Source of the DNA: Chromohalobacter marismortui
GTDB taxonomy: Bacteria > Pseudomonadota > Gammaproteobacteria > Pseudomonadales > Halomonadaceae
NCBI RefSeq assembly: GCF_004364315.1
Contig: NZ_SOBR01000002.1
Span: 248,001-312,000 of the forward strand
Length of the DNA: 64,000 nt
Direction of reading: 5' to 3'
Below the pieces are notes generated by a model. That model made no database searches and was not told where the DNA came from. It saw only the letters and a list, made by a program, of their open reading frames with translations. Every line of letters begins with the position of its first letter. Within the stretch, counting starts at the first letter, position 1. Position numbers and translations under genes: made by a program. Shown piece after piece: positions 9,390 to 18,807 of the stretch.

Positions 9390-11186
9390 TTAGTGCATGC
9401 GCACCACCAAGCGGCCATTGGCAGCACGTTTGGCACTTTGCTTGAGCGGCCCCCAGCAATCGCCGAAACTCTTCGGCGCCAAGCCGCTCGACACGCACAA
9501 GGCCGCCACTGAAAGACGCGGCAGCAGGAAGAACCGCTTGTGTCCGAAGCGATCCAGCGCCGTGAACCCGCCTTCCTCCACGACGGTGGCCGGCAAGCGA
9601 GCTTCGACGCGTGCCAAGAATGCCTTCTGCAGTGCCGCCAGAAAATGCTGCAGTTGCGCTCGTGGCTGCAGTAACAACACGAAGTCATCACCGCCTACAT
9701 GCCCCACAAAATCATCCGGTCCCGCGGCTTCGTTCAAGGTGTCGGCGACGTCCAGCAATACGTGGTCGCCCAGCGCATATCCGAAACGGTCATTGAATGG
9801 CTTGAAGTGGTCGAGGTCGAGATAACAGGCAACGAAAGGTTGCTGCGCCTCGACGAAGGCATCCAGCGCCGCACGAACCGGCGCGTTACCCGGCAATTGG
9901 GTCAAGGGGTTGGCCTGACGCGCGATCGCCACCTTCTGCTCGGTGATCTGCTGCAGCAATGCCACGATCAACCCCATGCCCACGTAACGCCCACGCTGCG
10001 TCACCACGAAAGGCTCGGCGCGTTGATCGCTATCGCGCCCCGTGACCTTGCGCGACACCTGATCGAGGGGCTCCGTGACTTCGACGCACAACGGCGCCAC
10101 ACGCATTACCTTGGTCACCGGTTCGCGCCCATGCAGATCGAAGCCGAAGCGTTTTCCCACCAAGGCCATCACCGCTTCGCGCGTCAACACGCCGATAGGC
10201 GTTGCCTGGGCATCCACGACGGCCATCGCCCCCACATCCGGTGCAGCACTGAAACGCTCGCTCGCCTCGGCGACGCTTACCGTCATGGCCAGCGCGGGAT
10301 GGCTTTTACAGACGTGTCGCGCCACGCATTCCTGCAGCGGACTCTCCTGTCGTGCAGCCAGTCGTACAAGGCGCGCATCCAGATCGGCACGTTGTTTTTT
10401 CGGCGCCGGCGAGGGCCGGGCGAACAGCCAGCCTTGGTAGTAATCCGCTCCCAGCGCGTGGAGACAATCGAGTTCTTCCTCCCGCTCCACGCCTTCCGCG
10501 ATGACACGCGATCCCATGCCATGGGCGACGTCCAGAAACGCGCGCACGAACCGACGCTTGACATGATCGTGATCCAGTTCGCTGACGAAGTGTCGGTCAA
10601 GTTTGACGAAGTCAGGACGAATCTGTGACCACAGGCGCAAACTGGCGTACCCCTCGCCCAGGTCGTCCAGCGCGATCGTAAACCCCATCGATTGATAATG
10701 GCGGACGGCATCCGCCATCAGGTCGGGATCAATGCCCGGCGACTGCTCGGTAAGCTCTATCACCAGGCGGTGCGGGGGGATATTCAGTCGCTTCAGCAGG
10801 CGCAGCGTCTCACCGCTGCGATGCTGTGGGTCGAGCAGCACCTCCGGGGACACATTGATGAACAGCAGTTCATCGAGCCCTTCGCCGGCCCAAGCCGTGA
10901 TCGCTCGCTGACGGCAGACGGCGTCGAGTGGTGCGAGCAGCGACTGCTCGCGCGCCTCCTCGAACATGGTCAACGGGGACGCGTAGACAGTATCTTGCGG
11001 ACCACGCGACAAGGCTTCGTAGGCAAAGACACGCCCCGAGCGGATGGCCACGATCGGCTGGAAGTGGACGTCGATACGTCCTTCCCGCACGATGGTCGAC
11101 AACGCCTCGTCGGTCGTCTCAGTAATGCAGGTTGTAGAAGACGAATGAGACATCCTGCCATTAGGCCAATGCCACATGACGTTCAT
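9390..11186 (-). CDS. EAL-CBS-GGDEF cyclic-di-GMP protein
   Basis: Predicted cytoplasmic c-di-GMP phosphodiesterase with an additional GGDEF domain. From the N-terminus: EAL domain (about 35-270) with YEALSRG, FINVSP, ELTEQ, ALDDLGEGYASL, KLDRHF, AEGVE and a final YYQGWLFARP, so the metal and catalytic residues look intact; a CBS pair (about 290-410); a GGDEF-like domain (about 430-590) with the altered signature GGDDF and no RxxD inhibitory site before it. The phosphodiesterase is therefore probably active and the cyclase doubtful. The order EAL first, GGDEF last is less common. An alternative start at 11153 (MSHSSSTT) is equally possible; neither has a good ribosome binding site. Confidence 0.88.
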   Translation of the reverse strand: MNVMWHWPNGRMSHSSSTTCITETTDEALSTIVREGRIDVHFQPIVAIRSGRVFAYEALSRGPQDTVYASPLTMFEEAREQSLLAPLDAVCRQRAITAWAGEGLDELLFINVSPEVLLDPQHRSGETLRLLKRLNIPPHRLVIELTEQSPGIDPDLMADAVRHYQSMGFTIALDDLGEGYASLRLWSQIRPDFVKLDRHFVSELDHDHVKRRFVRAFLDVAHGMGSRVIAEGVEREEELDCLHALGADYYQGWLFARPSPAPKKQRADLDARLVRLAARQESPLQECVARHVCKSHPALAMTVSVAEASERFSAAPDVGAMAVVDAQATPIGVLTREAVMALVGKRFGFDLHGREPVTKVMRVAPLCVEVTEPLDQVSRKVTGRDSDQRAEPFVVTQRGRYVGMGLIVALLQQITEQKVAIARQANPLTQLPGNAPVRAALDAFVEAQQPFVACYLDLDHFKPFNDRFGYALGDHVLLDVADTLNEAAGPDDFVGHVGGDDFVLLLQPRAQLQHFLAALQKAFLARVEARLPATVVEEGGFTALDRFGHKRFFLLPRLSVAALCVSSGLAPKSFGDCWGPLKQSAKRAANGRLVVRMH

Positions 11187-11251
11187 ATGACATTGGCCAC
11201 AGCGAGACGCACCTCAGTAGCGCAGCCTCGACAATCAGCAGTACTAGCGCC

Positions 11252-11551
11252 TCAAGAATCGCGCTGATAGGTAGACGGGTCGATCGCCACGCCGAGCGAG
11301 TTGCGATCGACCCAGTTGCCCGCGCGGGTTTCCTTGTAGCGGAAGACCACACGATCGCCGACCGAGACGGGCAGCTCTGCGTCCTCGGTCTGATAGCTGT
11401 AGGTGTCACCGTCGACGATCAAGGTATAGCGGTAGAGATCGGGCATCCCCAGCCATTCCTTGAAGGGCCCTTCCCGTTCGACGCTTTCCAGTTGGCCACG
11501 TCCCTCGAGCTTGGGGGTTCGCTTTTTGCCACGTTGAAATCCGCTCGCCAT
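11252..11551 (-). CDS. small conserved hypothetical protein
   Basis: 99 residues, not recognised. It has a basic N-terminus (MASGFQRGKKRTPKLEGRG) followed by a mostly beta-type segment with WLGMPDLYRYTLIVDGD and VSVGDRVVFRYKE, which reads like a small barrel domain. No signal peptide or membrane helix. It follows dnaB by 62 bases on the same strand and could be co-transcribed. The start has GGAGGGG a few bases upstream on the minus strand. Confidence 0.65.
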   Translation of the reverse strand: MASGFQRGKKRTPKLEGRGQLESVEREGPFKEWLGMPDLYRYTLIVDGDTYSYQTEDAELPVSVGDRVVFRYKETRAGNWVDRNSLGVAIDPSTYQRDS

Positions 11552-11613
11552 CTCCCCTCCTGTTCACTTGCGAGCCGGCATTATAAGGCAACACCGGCCT
11601 GTTTGCCTCGTCG

Positions 11614-13002
11614 TCACTCGCCCATATGCTGGCCGTAACTATCGGGGGCGAGATCCTCAAAACGGGTGTACTTCCCGATGAAAGCCATGTGCACGGTCCC
11701 GATCGGCCCGTTACGCTGCTTGCCGATGATCAATTCGGCCAAGCCATGATTGTCGGGGTTGTCAGGATTATAGACCTCATCGCGATAGACGAACGCGATG
11801 ACATCCGCGTCCTGCTCGATGGCCCCGGACTCACGCAGGTCCGACATCACTGGGCGCTTGTTGGGTCGCTGCTCGAGCGAGCGGTTGAGCTGCGATAGTG
11901 CAACCACCGGACAGTTGAACTCCTTGGCCAGCGCCTTGAGCGAGCGTGAGATTTCGGAAATTTCACCGGTCCGGTTCTCGGAAAAACCGGGAATCTGCAT
12001 GAGCTGAAGGTAATCGATCATGATCAGCCCGATGTTGCCATGCTCACGCGCCAGGCGCCGCGTCCGCGCGCGCATCTCGTTGGGCGAGAGGCCCGCCGTA
12101 TCGTCGATGAACAGCTGCTTGTCCTTGAGCAGGTTGACCGCCGAGGTCAAACGTGGCCAGTCTTCGTCTTCCAGTTGACCGGTGCGCACGCGCGTCTGAT
12201 CGATACGCCCCAACGACGACAGCATGCGCAGCATCAAGGCATCGGCGGGCATCTCCATGGAAAATACCACCACCGGCTTATCACTGGAGATGACTGCATG
12301 TTCGACCACGTTCATGGCGAATGTCGTCTTGCCCATCGATGGCCGGCCGGCGATGATCACCATATCCGAAGGCTGCAGCCCAGAGGTCATTTCGTCCAGA
12401 TCGCGAAAGCCGGTGGACAGGCCGGTCATCTCGCCCTGCATGTTGAACAGCTCGTCGATGCGATCGACGGCCTTGCTGAGCAGATCGCTCATGCCGATTG
12501 CGCCCCCGGTCTTGGGGCGGTCCTCGCTGATCTGAAACACCAGGCGTTCGGCTTCGTTGACCAGCTCGTCGGAAGGACGCCCCTGTGGCGCGAATGCACC
12601 ATCGGCAATCTGATGGGCGGCTTGAATCAATTTGCGCAGGGTGGCCCGCTCACGCACGATATCGGTATAGGCGCGGATGTTGCTCGCCGACGGCGTGTTG
12701 CGCGCCAGCTCGGCCAGGTACGCCAAGCCACCGACGCTTTCCAACTGGTCGCGATTTTCCAGCGCTTCCGAGAGCGTGACCACATCGAGCGGATGGCCCG
12801 CATCGGAAAGTTGCCCCATCGCATTGAAGATCAGGCGATGCTCGTAACGATAGAAATCGTCGGCGGTCAGACGCTCGGAGACGGTATCCCAGGCGCTGTT
12901 TTCCAGCATCAGTCCACCGAGCACCGACTGTTCGGCCTCCAGCGAGTGCGGCGGCACCTTGAGGGCCGCGGTTTCCTGATCGTGTTCGACGTATTCACTC
13001 AT
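11614..13002 (-). CDS. dnaB: replicative DNA helicase DnaB
   Basis: Hexameric 5'-3' helicase that unwinds DNA ahead of the replisome. 462 residues. The N-terminal primase-interacting domain begins PPHSLEAEQSVLGGLM. The RecA-like domain holds the Walker A motif AGRPSMGKTTFA near residue 220, Walker B IGLIMIDYLQLM near 330 and SQLNRSLEQRPNKRP. The start at 13002 (MSEYVEHD) is preceded by AGGAAACG; the longer frame to 13113 lies across a promoter-like gap and is not homologous. It follows the rpsF-rpsR-rplI cluster, as in many gammaproteobacteria, but after a terminator. Confidence 0.97.
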   Translation of the reverse strand: MSEYVEHDQETAALKVPPHSLEAEQSVLGGLMLENSAWDTVSERLTADDFYRYEHRLIFNAMGQLSDAGHPLDVVTLSEALENRDQLESVGGLAYLAELARNTPSASNIRAYTDIVRERATLRKLIQAAHQIADGAFAPQGRPSDELVNEAERLVFQISEDRPKTGGAIGMSDLLSKAVDRIDELFNMQGEMTGLSTGFRDLDEMTSGLQPSDMVIIAGRPSMGKTTFAMNVVEHAVISSDKPVVVFSMEMPADALMLRMLSSLGRIDQTRVRTGQLEDEDWPRLTSAVNLLKDKQLFIDDTAGLSPNEMRARTRRLAREHGNIGLIMIDYLQLMQIPGFSENRTGEISEISRSLKALAKEFNCPVVALSQLNRSLEQRPNKRPVMSDLRESGAIEQDADVIAFVYRDEVYNPDNPDNHGLAELIIGKQRNGPIGTVHMAFIGKYTRFEDLAPDSYGQHMGE

Positions 13003-13134
13003 GCTCGTTTCCTGACCGGTCGATATCGAAGGCCGGCGAACGGGATACGCACACCGCCTCGGCCACTGATATGATGCCGCGACAACATGGCCGTTGCACT
13101 CTCGAGAGCGCATCCGTCATGGCCGCCCCGGCAC

Positions 13135-13165
13135 AAAAAGGGCGCGAAGGTTTCCCTCCGCGCCC
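13135..13165 (-). terminator. rho-independent terminator of the rpsF-rpsR-rplI operon
   Basis: A 7-bp GC stem (GGGCGCG 13140-13146 with CGCGCCC 13159-13165), extended by three inner pairs, is followed on the minus strand by TTTTT at 13139-13135. It lies about 30 bases after the rplI stop and separates rplI from dnaB. Confidence 0.85.
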
Positions 13166-13196
13166 CATTCCGGCATATCGCCTGGCAGTGGGTCGA

Positions 13197-13643
13197 TTAC
13201 TCGGCCACGACCACGACGCGAACGCTGGAAGTGACTTCCGCATGCAGTTGCAGCGTAATGTCGTATTCGCCAGTCCGGCGAATCGGGCCTTCCGGCATGC
13301 GGACTTCGCTCTTGACCACGTCGAGCCCCGCCTGTGTCAGCGCATCGGCCAAATCGCGCGGACCGATGGAGCCGAACAGCTTGCCTTCGTCACCGGCCTT
13401 GGCGACCAACGACAGCTCGATTTCAGACAGTTGCTCGGCACGTGCCTCGGCTTCGGCCTTGCGTTCGGCGGCTTGCGCCTCGAGTTCTGCACGTTGCGCT
13501 TCGAATGCGGCAACGTTTTCCTTGGTGGCCGGCACGGCCAGACCATAGGGCACCAAGTAGTTACGGCCGTAACCGGCCTTGACGGCGACTTGATCGCCCA
13601 AGTTGCCCAGCTTGCCAATCTTGTCGAGCAGAATGACGTCCAT
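13197..13643 (-). CDS. rplI: 50S ribosomal protein L9
   Basis: Structural protein of the large ribosomal subunit that binds 23S rRNA. 148 residues, the normal length. The N-terminal signature ([19 protein letters not shown], then [16 protein letters not shown]) is complete. It is followed by the long connecting helix rich in Glu and Ala (about 40-75) and the C-terminal domain. GAGGTTAACGAG precedes the start. It is third or fourth in the ribosomal operon. Confidence 0.97.
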   Translation of the reverse strand: MDVILLDKIGKLGNLGDQVAVKAGYGRNYLVPYGLAVPATKENVAAFEAQRAELEAQAAERKAEAEARAEQLSEIELSLVAKAGDEGKLFGSIGPRDLADALTQAGLDVVKSEVRMPEGPIRRTGEYDITLQLHAEVTSSVRVVVVAE

Positions 13644-13658
13644 CTCGTTAACCTCTCA

Positions 13659-14510
13659 TCAGTGGTTGCCGGCCAAGCGAGCGCGGAAATCCGCGAAAAT
13701 GTCGATAACGGCCAGCAACAGCACAACCAGAATCGTGGGCCAGGTCGTCAGCAACAGTGCATAGAAGCCAACCAACCAGAACCCGCTCATCCCCTTCAAT
13801 CCAATCCAACCATGCACCAGCGCAATGCCTGCCACGAGTATCGGCACCCACGCCAGCATCGTTGCCATCGGCATGGATACCACGACGCCCAGCACCCCCA
13901 CGCCGACCAGCAGCAACAGCTCCTTGATAGTCAAGCGCAGTGCGTGGAACTCGTCCCGAAAGCCACCCGGGTTGTACAACCCCGCTTGCCAGCTACGCGC
14001 CAATGCCAGGCAAGCCACTGCAGCGAGCAACACCACCAGCCCGGTAATGCCGCCAATCAGCATGCCCGCCAGCTGTTCGCTGGAGACGCCCTGAGCACTG
14101 AGCTCGGTGAGCATGGTATCGACTTCCGCCGAATTCTGACGCACCTGCTCAAGCAACGGCCCAGCGCCGCCCGGTGGCAGGAAAATGCCTGACTGCACCA
14201 TCGCCGCACACACCAATGTGCCGACGATCAGCGTGTCGTTCCAGCGCATTCGGGCGCGCAGTATGGTGGCCATCAAGGTGACCAGCAGTACGCTGGCGAG
14301 TGGGACGGCATCGCCCTGCACCCACCACCAACCGGCCGGCAACGCCGCGGCGATCACGACGGGCAGGCCCGGCCCCAGGCCACGCCTTAGCGTGACCAAG
14401 CCCGCGACGGCGGCACCCAACCAGAAAAGCCAGGGAATCAGCGCCGCTATCAGGGCCGTGATGGTCGCCTGCGGCGTACCGCGCATTACCCAACGGGCGA
14501 GTGCCTGCAT
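13659..14510 (-). CDS. DUF2232-type polytopic membrane protein
   Basis: 283 residues with about eight hydrophobic segments, few charged residues in the helices, and no catalytic motif I can name. Near the C-terminus it has the family-like stretch PGGFRDEFHALRLTIKELL (about 180-200) followed by membrane helices. Membrane proteins of the DUF2232/YybS family are regularly found between rpsR and rplI in Pseudomonas and Halomonas. It lies 18 bases after rpsR and 15 before rplI, so it is almost surely in the ribosomal operon. Function unknown. Confidence 0.8.
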   Translation of the reverse strand: MQALARWVMRGTPQATITALIAALIPWLFWLGAAVAGLVTLRRGLGPGLPVVIAAALPAGWWWVQGDAVPLASVLLVTLMATILRARMRWNDTLIVGTLVCAAMVQSGIFLPPGGAGPLLEQVRQNSAEVDTMLTELSAQGVSSEQLAGMLIGGITGLVVLLAAVACLALARSWQAGLYNPGGFRDEFHALRLTIKELLLLVGVGVLGVVVSMPMATMLAWVPILVAGIALVHGWIGLKGMSGFWLVGFYALLLTTWPTILVVLLLAVIDIFADFRARLAGNH

Positions 14511-14528
14511 TACGCCAGTCGCCTTGTC

Positions 14529-14756
14529 TTACTGGTGGCTGTCGGTATAGGGCAGCAGCGCCAAGTAACGAGCGCGCTTGATGGCCGTGGACAGCTGACG
14601 CTGATAACGAGCCTTGGTGCCGGTAATGCGGCTAGGCACGATCTTACCGGTTTCAGTGATGTAGGACTTGAGTGTGTCCAGATCCTTGTAATCGATGTAC
14701 TTCACGCCTTCGGCGGTGAAGCGGCAAAACTTACGGCGACGGAAAAAGCGTGCCAT
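14529..14756 (-). CDS. rpsR: 30S ribosomal protein S18
   Basis: Small-subunit protein that pairs with S6 on the 16S rRNA platform. 75 residues. Diagnostic motifs: [15 protein letters not shown] (4-18), [13 protein letters not shown] and the C-terminal [26 protein letters not shown] plain CRF cysteine is present but no zinc-site pattern. GAGGATAAC precedes the start. Confidence 0.98.
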   Translation of the reverse strand: MARFFRRRKFCRFTAEGVKYIDYKDLDTLKSYITETGKIVPSRITGTKARYQRQLSTAIKRARYLALLPYTDSHQ

Positions 14757-14779
14757 GGGTTATCCTCCAGAGGTACGAA

Positions 14780-15190
14780 TCAGTTGGCTTCAGCTTCGGC
14801 GTCAGCGGGCGAGTCGGAACGTTCGACGTTCGGACGCTCGCTTTTCTCTTCACGACGACGCGGCTTGTCTTCGGCCGGCTTCATCATCGGAGACGCTTCG
14901 GTGACCGCCTCTTTGCAACGCACCACCAGGCTACGGATGATGGCATCGTTGAAGCGGAAGATATTCTCGATTTCGTCGAGGGTCTCGCCGCTGCACTCGA
15001 TGTTCATCAACACATAGTGGGCCTTGTGGATCTTGTTGATCGGGTAGGCCAAGTGACGGCGGCCCCAATCTTCCAGGCGATGCACGGTACCGCCGTTGTC
15101 GGTCACGAGCCCGGTATAGCGCTCGACCATGGCCGGCACCTGCTCGCTCTGATCCGGGTGGACCATGAACACGATTTCGTAATGACGCAT
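14780..15190 (-). CDS. rpsF: 30S ribosomal protein S6
   Basis: Partner of S18 in the small ribosomal subunit. 136 residues: the ferredoxin-like S6 fold starts [18 protein letters not shown] and continues with [15 protein letters not shown]. The last 35 residues are an acidic/basic tail rich in Glu, Arg and Ser, a type that RimK can extend with glutamates in other gammaproteobacteria. First gene of the operon; AAGGAGC lies directly upstream, next to a candidate S6:S18 autoregulatory hairpin. Confidence 0.97.
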   Translation of the reverse strand: MRHYEIVFMVHPDQSEQVPAMVERYTGLVTDNGGTVHRLEDWGRRHLAYPINKIHKAHYVLMNIECSGETLDEIENIFRFNDAIIRSLVVRCKEAVTEASPMMKPAEDKPRRREEKSERPNVERSDSPADAEAEAN

Positions 15191-15194
15191 GATA

Positions 15195-15230
15195 GCTCCT
15201 TACGGTTTGACAGCTTCCACGAGGCCTGTC
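15195..15230 (-). promoter_or_regulatory. candidate S6:S18-binding leader hairpin
   Basis: On the transcript, GACAG (15230-15226) pairs with CTGTC (15213-15209), followed by AAACCG and then the AAGGAGC ribosome binding site. A stem followed by an exposed CCG just before the rpsF start resembles the known S6:S18 leader motif, through which the protein pair represses its own operon. The match is by eye only. Confidence 0.45.
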
Positions 15231-15375
15231 ATTCACAAGTACCAAGTACAAGGACTACAGGGCCGCGAGAAGCAAGGAGAGAAAGTCTCTATGTTTCCAA
15301 GCTCACGACATGACGCCCGGAAAGCCGACCAATTGTAGTGATCGTCCAGCCTTCTTGCAACTTGCCGCGACCCCA

Positions 15376-16161
15376 TCAATAAGCGTGACGCTGGCGCACG
15401 GCTTCGAACAGACACACGCCGGTGGCAACCGACACATTGAGACTCGACACGCTGCCCGCCATGGGCAACTTGGCGAGCAAGTCGCAGCCCTCACGGGTGA
15501 GCCGGCGCATTCCTTTGCCTTCGGCGCCCATGACGATGGCCACTGGGCCCGACAGGTCCACCTGATAAAGATGCTGCGCCGACTCCCCCGCCGTCCCGAC
15601 GATCCAGACACCATGCGTCTTGAGGCGTGACATGGCCCGCGACAAGTTGGTCACCTGGTAGACGGGCATGACATCGGCGGCGCCACAAGCCACCTTTCGC
15701 ACCGTGGCGTTGAGGGGCGCGGCCTTGTCCTTGGACACGATGACGCCATGCGCGCCCGCCGCATCGGCACTGCGCAGGCAGGCGCCGACGTTATGCGGAT
15801 CGGTCACCCCGTCGAGGATCACCAGCAACGGTGGGGACGGCTGCTGCCAGGCGCCAAGGCGGAACCAAAGCGCTTCCTCGCTCTCAGCCTGCAGTGGAGG
15901 CGCAAAGGCGATCACGCCTTGATGCACGGCACCTTTGGCCACACCGTCGAGCGTGTCGCGCGCAACGCCTGTGCACTTGACTCCCGCCAGGCGGGCATGC
16001 TCCAGCAGGCTATCCAGGCGCGCCTCGGCACGCCCCTCCTGGACCCACAGTTCGCGCGGCGGCTGACCGCGCTCGAACAATGCCCGCACGGCGTGCACGC
16101 CATAAACGGCGTCTAGCCCTTCGGGGGTCGTGATACGCCGGCGTGACGATGACGCTTTCAT
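15376..16161 (-). CDS. rlmB: 23S rRNA (guanosine-2251-2'-O) methyltransferase RlmB
   Basis: SpoU-class (SPOUT) enzyme that methylates the ribose of G2251 in the 23S rRNA P-loop. The N-terminal substrate-binding domain (about 15-90) includes YGVHAVRALFERG. The catalytic domain shows all three motifs: LDGVTDPHNVGACLRSADAA, MGAEGKGMRRLTREGCD and SLNVSVATGVCLFEAVRQR. I chose the start at 16161 (MKASSSRRR), preceded by AAGGCACC; a start 12 codons earlier would nearly touch the rnr stop. 261 residues. It follows rnr on the same strand, 32 bases away, as in E. coli. Confidence 0.95.
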   Translation of the reverse strand: MKASSSRRRITTPEGLDAVYGVHAVRALFERGQPPRELWVQEGRAEARLDSLLEHARLAGVKCTGVARDTLDGVAKGAVHQGVIAFAPPLQAESEEALWFRLGAWQQPSPPLLVILDGVTDPHNVGACLRSADAAGAHGVIVSKDKAAPLNATVRKVACGAADVMPVYQVTNLSRAMSRLKTHGVWIVGTAGESAQHLYQVDLSGPVAIVMGAEGKGMRRLTREGCDLLAKLPMAGSVSSLNVSVATGVCLFEAVRQRHAY

Positions 16162-16193
16162 GGTGCCTTGCTTGTCCGCCCCTCGACGCCTGG

Positions 16194-18605
16194 TCAACGC
16201 TTATCGCCTTTGTTGCCGCCGCCCTTGCCGCCTCGCGAACGGCGACGCGGCTTGTTGCCATCGCGCTCTTTCTTGTTCGCGTTGCCGGGTTGTCCCGCGC
16301 CCTGCTTGGCATGCTCCGCACCGCCATCGGCTTTCTTGCGCCGGACAGGGCGCTGCGGACGCGGTTTTTCGTCGGCCAGCTCGAAATCGATCTTGCGGTC
16401 ATCCAGATCGACGCGCGCCACCTGCACGGTCACGCCGTCACCCAGCCGGTAGGACATGCCGCTGCGCTCGCCCTTGAGGCGATGCTTCTCGGCTTCGTAA
16501 TGATAATAATCGGACGGCAGCGAGGTCACGTGAACCAGGCCCTCGACATAGACGTCGTCCAGGCGCACGAATACACCGAACTGCGTTACCGAGGCGATGG
16601 TGCCCTCGAAGACTTCACCGAGCTTGTCCGACATGAATTCGCACTTCAGCCAATCTTCCACGTCTCGCGTGGCATCGTCGGCACGCCGTTCCGTCATCGA
16701 GCAATGCTCGCCGAGTTCGAGCATTTGCTCGAAGCTGTACGGTGCCCATGTACTGGGCGCTTCCACCGGCGCCCCCTCGGCGCGCAGCACCGTATTGGTC
16801 TGGCGCGGTCCGCGAATGACCGAGCGGATGGCGCGGTGCACGAGCAGGTCCGGATAGCGGCGAATGGGTGAGGTAAAATGCGCATACGCCGGATACGCCA
16901 GACCGAAGTGACCGTCGTTCTGCGGCGAATAGACCGCGCGACTCATCGAACGCAGCATCACCGTCTGAATGACATCGGCATCGGGTCGGCCCTTGATCGC
17001 CTCGGCGAGATCGCGGTAGTCCTGCGGCGAGGGGTCGTCACCTCCGCCCAGCGACAGACCCAACTCATTGAGGAATAGGCGCAACTTGTCGAGGCGTTCC
17101 GGCGAGGGTTTCTCGTGGATGCGATACAGTGCCGGCAGGTCATGCTTGTCGAGAAAGCGTGCCGTGGCCACATTGGCCGCCAGCATGCACTCCTCGATGA
17201 TCTTGTGTGCATCGTTGCGCGAACGCGGCACGATCTTCTCGATCTTGCGCGCGTCGTTGAAAACGATTTCCGTCTCGGTGGTCTCGAAGTCGATGGCACC
17301 ACGCGCCTCGCGGGCTTCGCGCAGCGTCGTATAAAGGCTCTTGAGATTCTTGAGCGACGGCACGAGGTCGCGATACTGCTCACGCAAGGCATCGCCTTCC
17401 GGTCCTTCGTCGTCGAGGATCGAGGCAACCTTGTTATAGGTCAGTCGCGCATGAGACTGAAAGACCGCTTCGTAGAAACGATAGCGGCTGATCGCACCGT
17501 TCGGCGAAATGTTCATCTCGCAAACCAGTGCCAGACGATCGACCTCGGGATTGAGCGAGCACAATCCGTTGGAGAGCAACTCCGGCAGCATCGGCACGAC
17601 CTGGCCGGGGAAGTAGACCGACGTACCCCGCGTCAACGCTTCCTGATCCAAGGCGCTGCCCGGACGCACGTAATGCGACACGTCGGCAATGGCCACCAGC
17701 AACTTCCAGCTACCGGACTTGGTCTTCCAGGCACAGACGGCATCGTCGAAATCCTTGGCGGACTCATCATCGATGGTCACCAACGGCACATCACGCAAGT
17801 CAATACGATGCGCCTTGTCGGCCTCGTCCACGGATGTGGACATGTCCGCGATCTGCGCATGCACCTCGGGGGGAAATTCGGCGGGAATCTCGTAACTACG
17901 GATGGCAATGTCGATTTCCATCCCCGGGTCCATGCGTTCGCCGAGTACTTCCGTGACCTCGCCCACCGGCTGTACGCGCGTCGCCGGCTGCTGGGTAATG
18001 CGTACCGAGACGATCTGCCCATCACGCGCGCCGCCACTGACACTGTGCGGGATGATGACTTCCTGGGCGATGCGTGAATTCTCGGGAATCAGCACGCCGA
18101 ACTCGGCGGTGTTCTGGCGGTAGATCCCCACCAGGGACTGGGTGTTACGCGCGATGACCTCGACGATGGTCGCTTCGTCACGCCCGCGGCGGTCACGGCC
18201 GCTGACGCGCACCAGCACCTGGTCGCCATCGAAGACGCGCCGCATCTGACGTGGCGGGACCACCAGATCGGGCTTCTTGCCGTCTTCCCGGATCAAGAAG
18301 CCCATGCCGTCACGATGCCCCTGGACACGCCCCTTGATAAGGTCGAGCTTGTCGATCAACGCATAGGCGCCACGCCGATTGCGCAGAATCTGTCCCTCGC
18401 GCTCCATGGCGGCAAGCCGACGTCGCACGCCTTCCAAGCGCTCTTCGTCGTCCACTGCCAGCATGCGGCTGAGGTCTTCGGGGGTAATGGGCTTGCCGTA
18501 TTCTTCCAGTCGGGCAAACAGATATTCGCGACTGGGAACCGGATTGTCGTACTTACTCGCTTCACGTTCCGCATGCGGATCGTCACTGAGTGTCCAATGA
18601 TTCAT
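16194..18605 (-). CDS. rnr: ribonuclease R
   Basis: Processive 3'-5' exoribonuclease of the RNB family that degrades structured RNA and takes part in rRNA and tmRNA-linked quality control. 803 residues. In order: N-terminal winged-helix region, two cold-shock domains, the RNB catalytic domain with DLRDVPLVTIDDESAKDFDD (metal-binding aspartates, about 270-290), a C-terminal S1 domain (FEGTIASVTQFGVFVRLDDV, about 665-685), then a lysine/arginine/glycine-rich tail of about 55 residues. It starts MNHWTLSDDPHAEREASKY. First gene of the rnr-rlmB operon, divergent from the tRNA-Leu cluster. Confidence 0.97.
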   Translation of the reverse strand: MNHWTLSDDPHAEREASKYDNPVPSREYLFARLEEYGKPITPEDLSRMLAVDDEERLEGVRRRLAAMEREGQILRNRRGAYALIDKLDLIKGRVQGHRDGMGFLIREDGKKPDLVVPPRQMRRVFDGDQVLVRVSGRDRRGRDEATIVEVIARNTQSLVGIYRQNTAEFGVLIPENSRIAQEVIIPHSVSGGARDGQIVSVRITQQPATRVQPVGEVTEVLGERMDPGMEIDIAIRSYEIPAEFPPEVHAQIADMSTSVDEADKAHRIDLRDVPLVTIDDESAKDFDDAVCAWKTKSGSWKLLVAIADVSHYVRPGSALDQEALTRGTSVYFPGQVVPMLPELLSNGLCSLNPEVDRLALVCEMNISPNGAISRYRFYEAVFQSHARLTYNKVASILDDEGPEGDALREQYRDLVPSLKNLKSLYTTLREAREARGAIDFETTETEIVFNDARKIEKIVPRSRNDAHKIIEECMLAANVATARFLDKHDLPALYRIHEKPSPERLDKLRLFLNELGLSLGGGDDPSPQDYRDLAEAIKGRPDADVIQTVMLRSMSRAVYSPQNDGHFGLAYPAYAHFTSPIRRYPDLLVHRAIRSVIRGPRQTNTVLRAEGAPVEAPSTWAPYSFEQMLELGEHCSMTERRADDATRDVEDWLKCEFMSDKLGEVFEGTIASVTQFGVFVRLDDVYVEGLVHVTSLPSDYYHYEAEKHRLKGERSGMSYRLGDGVTVQVARVDLDDRKIDFELADEKPRPQRPVRRKKADGGAEHAKQGAGQPGNANKKERDGNKPRRRSRGGKGGGNKGDKR

Positions 18606-18767
18606 GGTAATGACTTCCTTACAGGCGAAGTGGCAAGCAGACGTAGTGCGCCGCTGGCGTTGTTATGAAATTCAATCATGCCGCCAGTATAGCGGGCACA
18701 GCCGGACGACCCAACCATGGCGATGACTGCCTTTCGCAAAACAAGACATGACGCATCGCGACGCGGC

Positions 18768-18797
18768 TTGCATTCGCGCTCAAAATGGGTATTATAC
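18768..18797 (+). promoter_or_regulatory. promoter of the tRNA-Leu cluster
   Basis: TTGCAT (18768-18773) with TATTAT (18790-18795, spacing 16) or TTATAC (18792-18797, spacing 18), followed by a GC-rich stretch just before the first tRNA. This is the typical look of a stringently controlled stable-RNA promoter. Confidence 0.6.
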
Positions 18798-18807
18798 ATC
18801 GCGCCTT

